Below, piece by piece: positions 4,478 to 10,481 of a stretch of 11,794 nucleotides of DNA; within the stretch, counting starts at the first letter, position 1, and every line of letters starts with the position of its first letter. The notes under the pieces were generated by a model, which saw nothing but the letters and a program-made list of their open reading frames with translations, did not search any database and had not been told where the DNA came from. This stretch comes from Methanothermococcus okinawensis (lineage in GTDB: Archaea; AGJL01; Methanococci; Methanococcales; Methanococcaceae), in NCBI GenBank assembly GCA_015661555.1, contig DQVW01000065.1:1-11794 (forward strand), read 5' to 3'. A program made the position numbers and the translations under genes.

Positions 4478-4855
4478 ATGGTAGCCCTAACAAAATCTAA
4501 ACAGCCCAGGAAACAGAGGAAGGCACTATTCAATGCACCCCTCCATAGAAGACGCCAGATAATGTCTGCAATGCTCTCAAAGGAGTTGAAGGAGAAGTAC
4601 AAAAGAAATGCCCTCCCTGTAAGAAAGGGGGACGTTGTAAAGATAATGAGAGGGGATTTTAAAAACATGGAGGGGAAGGTCTTAAAGGTAGACTACAAGT
4701 CCTACAGGATTCATGTAGAGGGGGCCTTTATCAAGAGGCAGGATGGTAAGGAGGTGCCCTATCCAATCCACCCCTCCAACGTAATGATTGTTAAATTAGA
4801 TGAATCAGATGAGAGGAGATTCAAATTCCTAGAGAAAAATAAGGATGAGGTGTAA
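4478..4855 (+). CDS. rpl24: 50S ribosomal protein L24 (uL24)
   Basis: uL24 is an early large-subunit assembly protein located near the tunnel exit. The 125 residues show the archaeal/eukaryotic (L26-like) N-terminus, with TKSKQPRKQRKALFNAPLHRR. The KOW motif follows, PVRKGDVVKIMRGDFKNMEGKVLKVD, and then the conserved PIHPSNVMIVKL segment. The C-terminal helix is charged. An AGGTGAAGGG site precedes the ATG. Its stop is only 3 bp from the S4e start, whose SD (GAGGTG) lies inside the last L24 codons. Confidence 0.97.
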   Translation: MVALTKSKQPRKQRKALFNAPLHRRRQIMSAMLSKELKEKYKRNALPVRKGDVVKIMRGDFKNMEGKVLKVDYKSYRIHVEGAFIKRQDGKEVPYPIHPSNVMIVKLDESDERRFKFLEKNKDEV

Positions 4856-4858
4856 AGG

Positions 4859-5608
4859 ATGGTATCAAAAAAGGGGCCTAAGAGGCATCTAAAGAGATAT
4901 GCCGCTCCTGCACAGTGGAAACTTCCAAGGAAGGTTAAGAAGTTCGTTACCAAGCCCTCCCCAGGACCTCACTCCATAGAGAACTCCCTACCTCTCCTTC
5001 TGGTAGTAAGGGATCTTCTAGGTTATGCAGATAACGGAAGGGAGGCCAAGAAGATTATCAAGATGGGTAAGATACTTGTGGACGGAGTGGTTAGGAAGGA
5101 TCCAAAATTCCCAGTTGGATTAATGGATGTACTCTCCATCCCAGATACTGGGGAGGATTTCCTGGTACTCTTTGATAAGAGGGGAAGGCTTACCTTGAAG
5201 GAGACTGACAGGAGAGACATAAAGTTGTGTAAGATTAAAAACAAGACTGTGATAAAGGGAGGTCATATTCAATTAAACCTCCACGACGGTAGGAACCAGA
5301 TTATAAAGGTCTCAGATCCAACAAAGGCTGAGGAGGACGTCTATAAAACTGGAGATACTGTAATAATCTCTATCCCTGAACAGAAGTTGTTGGACCATAT
5401 ACCCCTGGAGGAGGGTAAGTTGGCCTATATTACAGGGGGGATGCACATCGGTGATGTTGCAAGGATAGTAAGTATAGAGAAGAGAAAACTTCACCCTGAC
5501 GTGATAACTCTTGAGACAAAGGATGGAGAGGAGTTTAAAACCATTAAAGACTATGTATTCGTAGTTGGTGAGGAGGAACCTGTCCTGTCAGCATTGAAAA
5601 ACCTGTAA
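4859..5608 (+). CDS. rps4e: 30S ribosomal protein S4e (eS4)
   Basis: eS4 is a small-subunit protein found only in archaea and eukaryotes. The 249 residues open with basic MVSKKGPKRHLKRYAAPAQW, the family signature. An S4-type RNA-binding segment follows at about 43-90, with SLPLLLVVRDLLGYADNGREAKKI and the GKILVDGVVRKDPKFPVGLMDV block. A central domain comes next, then a KOW-like region around KLAYITGGMHIGDVARIVSIE and a C-terminal part with KTIKDYVFVVGE. The length is normal for archaeal S4e. The start is 3 bp after the L24 stop with the SD embedded in L24, so its translation is probably coupled to L24. Confidence 0.97.
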   Translation: MVSKKGPKRHLKRYAAPAQWKLPRKVKKFVTKPSPGPHSIENSLPLLLVVRDLLGYADNGREAKKIIKMGKILVDGVVRKDPKFPVGLMDVLSIPDTGEDFLVLFDKRGRLTLKETDRRDIKLCKIKNKTVIKGGHIQLNLHDGRNQIIKVSDPTKAEEDVYKTGDTVIISIPEQKLLDHIPLEEGKLAYITGGMHIGDVARIVSIEKRKLHPDVITLETKDGEEFKTIKDYVFVVGEEEPVLSALKNL

Positions 5609-5609
5609 C

Positions 5610-5615
5610 AGGTGA
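5610..5615 (+). promoter_or_regulatory. SD site that fixes the L5 start at 5621
   Basis: AGGTGA lies 5 nt before the ATG at 5621. An in-frame GTG at 5612 lies inside this site and has no SD of its own. Confidence 0.8.
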
Positions 5616-5620
5616 GAGTT

Positions 5621-6169
5621 ATGTCCTACTCAGAGTTATGGGAAAAACAGCCCATGTGCAAACCTAGAATTGAGAAGGTTACTGTGAACATGGGTATAGG
5701 GGAAAGTGGAGATAGGTTGTTAAAGGGTGAGAAGGTTTTGGAAGAGCTCACCGGTCAGAAACCTGTTAGAACCCGTGCCAAACAGACAAACCCTGCCTTT
5801 GGAATAAGGAAGAAACTCCCGATAGGGGTAAAGGTTACACTTAGGGGTAAGAAGGCCGAGGAATTCTTGAAGAATGCATTTATTGCATTTAAAACTGCCG
5901 GAAAAACCCTGTACTCCTACTCCTTTGATGAGAGGGGTAACTTCTCCTTCGGTATCCCAGAACATATAGACTTCCCTGGACAGAAGTACGATCCCGAGAT
6001 CGGTATCTTTGGAATGGATGTCTGTGTAACCCTTGAAAAACCTGGGTACAGGGTTAAGAGGAGAAAGATAGGGAGAAGTAAGATTCCTAAGAGACACCAG
6101 GTAACGAAGGAGGAGGCCATTGAGTATATAAAGAAAACCTTCAACATCGACGTGGTTGAAGAAGAGTAA
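5621..6169 (+). CDS. rpl5: 50S ribosomal protein L5 (uL5)
   Basis: uL5 binds 5S rRNA in the central protuberance with L18 and contacts P-site tRNA. The 182 residues begin MSYSELWEKQPMCKPRIEKV. They show the uL5 core: VTVNMGIGESGDRL, then the ELTGQKPVRTRAKQTNPAFGIRKKLPIG block that holds the family signature, TLRGKKAEEFLKNAF, and GNFSFGIPEHIDFPGQKYDPEIGIFGMDV. A basic KRRKIGRSKIPKRH stretch and a C-terminal helix follow, the latter seen in the archaeal form. The ATG at 5621 was preferred over the GTG nine bases upstream on SD position and family N-terminus. The S14 gene follows after 14 bp. Confidence 0.97.
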   Translation: MSYSELWEKQPMCKPRIEKVTVNMGIGESGDRLLKGEKVLEELTGQKPVRTRAKQTNPAFGIRKKLPIGVKVTLRGKKAEEFLKNAFIAFKTAGKTLYSYSFDERGNFSFGIPEHIDFPGQKYDPEIGIFGMDVCVTLEKPGYRVKRRKIGRSKIPKRHQVTKEEAIEYIKKTFNIDVVEEE

Positions 6170-6183
6170 AGGAGGTGGATAAT

Positions 6184-6327
6184 ATGGAAGAAAAGAGGAA
6201 AATTGAAAAGGTATGTAGAAGATGTGGAAGGAAGGTAAGAGGATTGATTAGAAAGTACGGATTGTACCTGTGTAGACAGTGTTTCAGAGAGGTTGCACCT
6301 CAACTGGGATTTAAGAAGCTAGATTAA
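6184..6327 (+). CDS. rps14: 30S ribosomal protein S14, zinc-binding type (uS14)
   Basis: This short gene encodes 47 residues beginning MEEKRKIEKVCRRCGRK. Cysteines 11, 14, 30 and 33 form the CxxC-x15-CxxC zinc site of the zinc-containing uS14 class. The IRKYGLYLCRQCFREVA block is the archaeal signature. It binds 16S rRNA in the 30S head near S3 and S10. The SD GGAGGTGGA just after the L5 stop serves the ATG. It lies between L5 and S8, the usual spc order. It is below common ORF length cut-offs, yet clearly real from motif and position. Confidence 0.96.
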   Translation: MEEKRKIEKVCRRCGRKVRGLIRKYGLYLCRQCFREVAPQLGFKKLD

Positions 6328-6331
6328 AAAA

Positions 6332-6347
6332 AGGTGGAGGGAGGGAG
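6332..6347 (+). promoter_or_regulatory. Purine-rich SD region that places the S8 start at 6349
   Basis: AGGTGGAGGGAGGGAG is an extended SD-like run before the ATG at 6349. The in-frame GTG at 6334 lies within it and would add a GGS-type stretch absent from the family, so it is rejected. Confidence 0.7.
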
Positions 6348-6348
6348 T

Positions 6349-6741
6349 ATGAGTCTAATGGATCCCCTTGCAAATGCCTTAAATCACCTTACCAACTGTG
6401 AAAGGGTAGGGAAGAAGGTAGCCTATATAAAACCAGCCTCTAAGTTGATAGGTAGGGTATTGAAGGTTATGCAGGATAAGGGGTACATTGGAAACTTCGA
6501 GTATATAGAGGATGGTAGGGGAGGTATATACAAGGTTGAGTTGATAGGGCAGATAAACAAGTGTGGTGCAATTAAGCCAAGATACGCCGTTAAGAAGAAC
6601 GAGTATGAGAAGTTTGAAAAGAGATACCTCCCTGCAAAGGGCTTTGGTTTCTTAATTGTAAGTACCCCTCAGGGTTTGATGACCCACGAGGAGGCTAAGG
6701 CCAAGGGTATCGGTGGAAGACTGATATCCTACGTCTACTAA
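6349..6741 (+). CDS. rps8: 30S ribosomal protein S8 (uS8)
   Basis: uS8 is a primary binder of the 16S rRNA platform; in bacteria it also represses the spc operon, but I cannot show that here. The 130 residues begin MSLMDPLANALNHLTNCERV. They contain PASKLIGRVLKVMQDKGYIGNFEYIEDG, then CGAIKPRYAVKKNEYEKFEKRYLPAKGFGFLIVSTPQGLMTH across two conserved blocks, and the final GIGGRLISYVY carrying the GG-L signature at the rRNA-binding end. This is the standard archaeal length. A 43-bp gap separates it from L6, larger than most gaps in the operon. Confidence 0.97.
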   Translation: MSLMDPLANALNHLTNCERVGKKVAYIKPASKLIGRVLKVMQDKGYIGNFEYIEDGRGGIYKVELIGQINKCGAIKPRYAVKKNEYEKFEKRYLPAKGFGFLIVSTPQGLMTHEEAKAKGIGGRLISYVY

Positions 6742-6784
6742 TTACTCTTCTTATCACAATAATTAAAATTTAAAAGGGGATACT

Positions 6785-7333
6785 ATGCCAGTTGCTGCAG
6801 TTATCAGAAAGGAGATCGAGATACCAGAGAATGTATCTGTGGAGATTAAAGGTGACGAGGTTATAGTGAGATCTGGAGATAAGGAGTTAAGAAGGGTGCT
6901 CTCCTATCCCAACGTTACCATAAAGAAGGAGGGGAACAAGGTAGTTGTGGAGAGCCTCTTTCCAAGGAAGAGGCATGCAGCTATAGTGGGTACCTTTGTA
7001 GCCCATATTAAAAACATGATAAAGGGTGTAACAGAGGGGTTTGAGTACAAGTTAAAGATAAGGTACTCCCACTTTCCCATGAAGGTTACAGTTAAAGGTA
7101 ACGAGGTAATAATAGACAACTTCCTAGGTGAGAAGTATCCAAGGAGGGCAAAGATCCTAGAGGGTGTAACAGTTAAGGTCAGTGGTGAGGACATCATTGT
7201 AAGGGGGATAGACAAGGAGAAAACTGGACAAACTGCGGCAAACATTGAACAGGCTACAAGGGTTAAGGGAAGAGATATCAGGGTATTCCAAGATGGTATC
7301 TACATTGTAGAGAAGGCTGGAAAAACCATCTAA
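6785..7333 (+). CDS. rpl6: 50S ribosomal protein L6 (uL6)
   Basis: uL6 sits at the base of the stalk near the factor-binding site. The 182 residues contain two copies of the same alpha/beta domain. The first starts MPVAAVIRKEIEIPENVSVEI and runs to about residue 85; the second contains RYSHFPMKVTVKGNEVIIDNFLGEK and GVTVKVSGEDIIVRGIDKEKTGQTAANIEQ. The C-terminal part DIRVFQDGIYIVEK is the archaeal signature end. The ATG has a modest SD-like AAGGGGAT. The AT-rich gap before it (6742-6784) shows no promoter at a workable distance, so it is probably read from upstream. L32e follows after 9 bp. Confidence 0.97.
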   Translation: MPVAAVIRKEIEIPENVSVEIKGDEVIVRSGDKELRRVLSYPNVTIKKEGNKVVVESLFPRKRHAAIVGTFVAHIKNMIKGVTEGFEYKLKIRYSHFPMKVTVKGNEVIIDNFLGEKYPRRAKILEGVTVKVSGEDIIVRGIDKEKTGQTAANIEQATRVKGRDIRVFQDGIYIVEKAGKTI

Positions 7334-7342
7334 GGTGGTGTT

Positions 7343-7759
7343 ATGAGTAGTGATAAAAAGAGACTTTTAAGACTGAGATTTAAGATGAAACAGAGGAGAC
7401 CTGAGTTCAGGAGGCAGGAGTGGCACAGACATAAGAGGTTAGGTACCTCCTGGAGGAGACCTAAGGGATTACACAGCAGTATGAGGAAACAGCTGAAGGG
7501 TAGGCCTGCCATAGTTAAGATAGGTTATAGATCCCCTGCAGCAGTTAGAGGGTTACACCCCTCAGGACTTGAGGATGTCCTAGTTCACAACGTAAAGGAG
7601 TTGGAGAAGTTAGATCCTAAAACCCAGGGGGCAAGGATAGCCTCTACAGTAAGTAAGAGGAAGAGGATCGAGATAGTAAAGAGGGCCAAGGAGTTAGGTA
7701 TAAGGATACTGAATATATCGGAGGAGAAGATCCAGGAGTTACTTAACTACAACAAGTAG
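7343..7759 (+). CDS. rpl32e: 50S ribosomal protein L32e (eL32)
   Basis: eL32 occurs only in archaea and eukaryotes and binds 23S rRNA on the solvent side. The 138 residues start with a basic segment (SSDKKRLLRLRFKMKQRRPEFRRQEW). The family core follows: WRRPKGLHSSMRKQLKGRPAIVKIGYRSPAAVRGLHPSGLEDVLVHNVKELE, of which the GYRSPAAVRGLHPSG part is the clearest signature. The C-terminal helices contain KRKRIEIVKRAKELGIRILN. The SD AAGGTG sits 5 nt before the ATG. The gene ends in TAG, and the L19e start follows after 8 bp with the SD overlapping the stop. Confidence 0.97.
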   Translation: MSSDKKRLLRLRFKMKQRRPEFRRQEWHRHKRLGTSWRRPKGLHSSMRKQLKGRPAIVKIGYRSPAAVRGLHPSGLEDVLVHNVKELEKLDPKTQGARIASTVSKRKRIEIVKRAKELGIRILNISEEKIQELLNYNK

Positions 7760-7767
7760 GTGATACT

Positions 7768-8232
7768 ATGGATGTATCAACTCAGAGAAGGATGGCTGCG
7801 GACATACTGGACTGTGGTATTGACAGAGTATGGATAGATCCTGAGCACCTAGATAGAGTTAAGATGGCTATTACAAAGGATGATATTAGACAGTTGATTA
7901 AGGAGGGAATAATTGTCAAGAAACAGAAGAAGGGTATAAGTAGGGCGAGAGCTAGGAAGTTGAAGGAGCAGAAGAAGAAGGGTAGAAGGAGAGGACCTGG
8001 TTCAAGGAAAGGTGCAAAGGGTGCTAGAACTCCTAAGAAGACCAAGTGGATAAACACAATAAGACCTCTAAGGAGGATGTTGAAGGAACTTAGAGACAGT
8101 GGTATGATAGATAGAAGTACCTACAGGATGTTGTACAGGATGGCAAAGGGTGGAGCCTTCAGAAGTAGAAGCCACCTTAGGTTATACATGGAGGAGCATG
8201 AACTGTTGATAAAGGAAAAGGAGGAAAAATGA
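7768..8232 (+). CDS. rpl19e: 50S ribosomal protein L19e (eL19)
   Basis: eL19 is a long helical archaeal/eukaryotic protein that contributes to a bridge with the small subunit. The 154 residues begin MDVSTQRRMAADILDCGIDRVWIDP. The globular N-terminal domain is followed by the very basic linker GISRARARKLKEQKKKGRRRGPGSRKGAKGAR in two runs, which threads into rRNA. The C-terminal helix contains the IRPLRRMLKELRDSGMIDRSTYR region and the MAKGGAFRSRSHLRLYMEEH block. The ATG has an AGGTGAT site. It stops with tandem TGA-TAA, 15 bp before L18. Confidence 0.97.
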   Translation: MDVSTQRRMAADILDCGIDRVWIDPEHLDRVKMAITKDDIRQLIKEGIIVKKQKKGISRARARKLKEQKKKGRRRGPGSRKGAKGARTPKKTKWINTIRPLRRMLKELRDSGMIDRSTYRMLYRMAKGGAFRSRSHLRLYMEEHELLIKEKEEK

Positions 8233-8247
8233 TAAGGAGGGAGGAAT

Positions 8248-8877
8248 ATGGCACGTGGTGCTAAGTACAGGGTTCCCTTTAGAAGGAGAAGGGAGGGAAA
8301 AACAGATTACAGGAGGAGGCTAAAACTTCTACTTTCAAAGAAACCTAGGCTGGTAGTTAGAAAATCCCTTAACAACCTTATAGCTCAGATAGTGGAGTAC
8401 GACGAGAAGGGAGATAGGGTTGTGGTCTCAGCCCATACAAGGGAGCTCCTAAAGTTGGGATACAAGGGGCACCGTGGAAACCTTCCTGCAGCCTATCTTC
8501 TAGGCTACCTTATAGGTAAGAAGGCTCTTAAGAAGGGATATAAGGAGGCTGTTTTAGATATTGGACTCCACGGTGCTACAAAGGGGGCTGCAGTTTTCGC
8601 AGTACTTAAGGGTGCCCTAGACGCCGGCATGGAGATACCCCATGGTGAAAGTATCCTACCAGATGAGGAGAGGATAAGGGGGGAGCACATTAGAAATTAC
8701 GCCTTGATGTTAAAGGAGGAGGATGAGGAGAAGTACAGGAGACAGTTTTCAAAGTACCTGGAAAATGGATTGCCACCTGAGAACCTACCTGAACACTTTG
8801 AGGAGATAAAGGAGAAGATAGAAAAATTAGAGTTTGAAGAAGGTGATAACCATGAGCATGGAGAGAAAGAAGTTTAA
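8248..8877 (+). CDS. rpl18: 50S ribosomal protein L18 (uL18)
   Basis: uL18 binds 5S rRNA together with L5 in the central protuberance. The 209 residues show the archaeal/eukaryotic (L5-like) form: ARGAKYRVPFRRRREGKTDYRRRL, SKKPRLVVRKSLNNLIAQIVEYDEKGD, the GHRGNLPAAYLLGYLIGKKAL block, and LDIGLHGATKGAAVFAVLKGALDAG. After the helix ending KIEKLEFEE comes a His/Glu-rich tail GDNHEHGEKEV (199-209). That tail is written through the S5 SD and start codon, overlapping S5 by 26 bp. The tail is not part of the family core as I recall it. The SD AAGGAGGGAGG (8234-8244) is strong. Confidence 0.96.
   Translation: MARGAKYRVPFRRRREGKTDYRRRLKLLLSKKPRLVVRKSLNNLIAQIVEYDEKGDRVVVSAHTRELLKLGYKGHRGNLPAAYLLGYLIGKKALKKGYKEAVLDIGLHGATKGAAVFAVLKGALDAGMEIPHGESILPDEERIRGEHIRNYALMLKEEDEEKYRRQFSKYLENGLPPENLPEHFEEIKEKIEKLEFEEGDNHEHGEKEV
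8840..8847 (+). promoter_or_regulatory. SD site inside L18 that sets the S5 start at 8852
   Basis: AAGGTGAT lies 4 nt before the ATG at 8852. It also encodes Gly199-Asp200 of L18. A second ATG (8858) is 10 nt away and less likely; an upstream in-frame TTG (8834) lacks an SD. Confidence 0.75.
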
Positions 8878-9520
8878 TCTAGATGCCTGGGAACCTAAAA
8901 CCCAGGTGGGGAGAATGGTTAAGGAGGGTGAAATTACCGACATAGACTACATACTGGATAAGGGGTTACCTATCCTGGAACCTGAGATAGTGGACGCCCT
9001 CCTGCCAGATATAACAGAGGAGGTTATAGACGTTGCTCTAGTCCAGAGGATGCACAAGTCAGGTAGGAGAGCTAGATTCAGGGCAACTGTGGTTGTAGGT
9101 AATAAAAATGGATACGTTGGAGTAGGTATGGGGAAGGCTAAGGAGGTTGGACCTGCAATTAGAAAGGCAATTGCCCAGGCCAAGTTATCCATAATTAGAG
9201 TTAAGAAGGGATGTGGATCCTGGGAGTGTGGTTGTGGAAGACCTCACTCCATACCATACGCTGTAAGGGGTAGATGTTCCAGTGTCAAGATAGAGATACT
9301 TCCTGCTCCAAGGGGGGTAGGGCTTGTTGCAGGAGATGTTGCCAAAACAGTACTTGGACTGGCAGGTATAAAGGACGTATGGACAAAGACCTTCGGAGAT
9401 ACTAGAACAACCTACAACTTCGCCATGGCTACCTTTGACGCCCTTAACAAGTTGAACCGTATCAGGTATCAGCCAGAGCACAAGAAGCTCCTTGGTATTG
9501 CAGAGGGTAGGACATTTTAA
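8852..9520 (+). CDS. rps5: 30S ribosomal protein S5 (uS5)
   Basis: uS5 lines the mRNA entry channel with S3 and S4 and affects decoding accuracy. The 222 residues begin MSMERKKFNLDAWEPKTQVG. They carry the archaeal N-terminal extension, then the double-stranded-RNA-binding-like domain, SGRRARFRATVVVGNKNGYVGVGMGKAKEVGPAIRKAI in two adjoining blocks. The cysteine-rich GCGSWECGCGRPHS loop is typical of archaeal and eukaryotic S5/S2. The C-terminal domain contains PAPRGVGLVAGDVAKTVL and DVWTKTFGDTRTTYNFAMATF. The first 26 bp lie inside L18, so its translation is probably coupled to L18. The L30 start follows after 9 bp. Confidence 0.97.
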   Translation: MSMERKKFNLDAWEPKTQVGRMVKEGEITDIDYILDKGLPILEPEIVDALLPDITEEVIDVALVQRMHKSGRRARFRATVVVGNKNGYVGVGMGKAKEVGPAIRKAIAQAKLSIIRVKKGCGSWECGCGRPHSIPYAVRGRCSSVKIEILPAPRGVGLVAGDVAKTVLGLAGIKDVWTKTFGDTRTTYNFAMATFDALNKLNRIRYQPEHKKLLGIAEGRTF

Positions 9521-9529
9521 GGTGATAAC

Positions 9530-9994
9530 ATGGCCTATGCAGTTGTGCGAGTTAGGGGTACTGTAGGTGTCAGGAGGGATATTAAGGATACCCTAAAGAT
9601 GCTTAGACTTCACAAGGTAAACCACTGTGTCATAGTGCCAGAGACCGACACCTATAAAGGTATGCTTGAGAAGGTTAAGGACTATGTAACCTACGGGGAG
9701 ATAGACAAGGACACCCTGATTAAGTTGATCCTAAAGAGGGGGAGGTTACCTGGGGATAAGAAGGTAAGTGAGGAGACTATAAAGGAGTTAACAGGTATGT
9801 CCCTTGAGGAGTTAGCTGAGAAGATTATGAAGGGGGAGATACAGCTGAAGAACACCCCTCTAAAACCTGTGTTTAGACTTCATCCTCCAAGGAAGGGATA
9901 TGACAAGGCAGGTATAAAGAAGCCTTTCTCAGTGGGAGGTGCCCTGGGATACAGGGGTAAGGAGATAAACAAACTACTGGAGAGGATGATGTAA
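9530..9994 (+). CDS. rpl30: 50S ribosomal protein L30 (uL30)
   Basis: uL30 binds 23S rRNA on the solvent side. The 154 residues follow the long archaeal form (bacterial L30 is about 60). It opens AYAVVRVRGTVGVRRDIKDTLKMLRLHKVNHCVIVPET, the L30 core in which the RVRGTVGVRRDIKDTLKMLR part is diagnostic. A helical insert follows, with LIKLILKRGRLPGDKK and the MSLEELAEKIMKGE segment. The C-terminal FRLHPPRKGYDKAGIKKPFSVGGALGYR block is archaeal/eukaryotic-specific. The SD AAGGTGAT overlaps the S5 stop codon. Confidence 0.97.
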   Translation: MAYAVVRVRGTVGVRRDIKDTLKMLRLHKVNHCVIVPETDTYKGMLEKVKDYVTYGEIDKDTLIKLILKRGRLPGDKKVSEETIKELTGMSLEELAEKIMKGEIQLKNTPLKPVFRLHPPRKGYDKAGIKKPFSVGGALGYRGKEINKLLERMM

Positions 9995-10014
9995 AAGTTA
10001 AGAGGTGATGAACA

Positions 10015-10446
10015 ATGATAAGGAAACGTAGAAAGGTTAAAAAGCAAAGAGGTAGTAGAACCTGTGGATATGGATCCCACAAGAAACACAGGGGGGCTGG
10101 AAGTAGAGGAGGTAGAGGGATGGCAGGAGGTCATAAGCACAAGTGGATACATATTGTAAAGTATAAACCAGATCACTTTGGAAAGTATGGATTTACAAGA
10201 CATCCCTCCCTAGTTAAGGAGCCTAGAACAATAAATGTAGGAGAGATCGACGAACTTGTACAGAAGAACAGGGACAGGTTTAAGGTAGAGGATGGAAAGA
10301 TCGTAGTAGATGTAACAGAACTTAAGTACGAAAAGGTTCTAGGTAAGGGTAAGATATCCTGTCCAATGATAATAAAGGCCCTGGAGTTTTCAGAGAAGGC
10401 CAGAGAAAAAATAGAGGCTGCCGGTGGAGAGGCTGTTGAATTATAA
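10015..10446 (+). CDS. rpl15: 50S ribosomal protein L15 (uL15)
   Basis: uL15 spans the interior of the large subunit. The 143 residues begin with a glycine- and arginine-rich, rRNA-threading N-terminus, MIRKRRKVKKQRGSRTCGYG and then KKHRGAGSRGGRGMAGGHKHKW, typical of archaeal L15/eukaryotic L27a. A globular domain follows, with FGKYGFTRHPSLVKEPRTINVGEID and VVDVTELKYEKVLGKGKISCPMIIKALEFSEKAREKIEAAGG near the end. The ATG lies 20 bp after the L30 stop, with GAGGTGAT shortly before it. A nearer ATG (10008) is out of frame and opens nothing. secY follows after 35 bp. Confidence 0.97.
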   Translation: MIRKRRKVKKQRGSRTCGYGSHKKHRGAGSRGGRGMAGGHKHKWIHIVKYKPDHFGKYGFTRHPSLVKEPRTINVGEIDELVQKNRDRFKVEDGKIVVDVTELKYEKVLGKGKISCPMIIKALEFSEKAREKIEAAGGEAVEL

Positions 10447-10481
10447 CAATTTTTTAACCCTCTCTAATTCTCGGTGATACC
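10447..10481 (+). promoter_or_regulatory. L15-secY gap with U6 tract and SD site for a TTG start
   Basis: This 35-bp gap has a run of six T (10450-10455) that may lower read-through into secY. It also holds the SD GGTGAT (10473-10478), 3 nt before the TTG at 10482. No TATA at a fitting distance is seen, so secY is probably read from the ribosomal operon. Confidence 0.45.

Noticed and set aside
9224..9240. Cysteine-rich stretch in S5 (GCGSWECGCG) as an inserted metal site
   Set aside because: This loop is a normal feature of archaeal S5, not a novelty.
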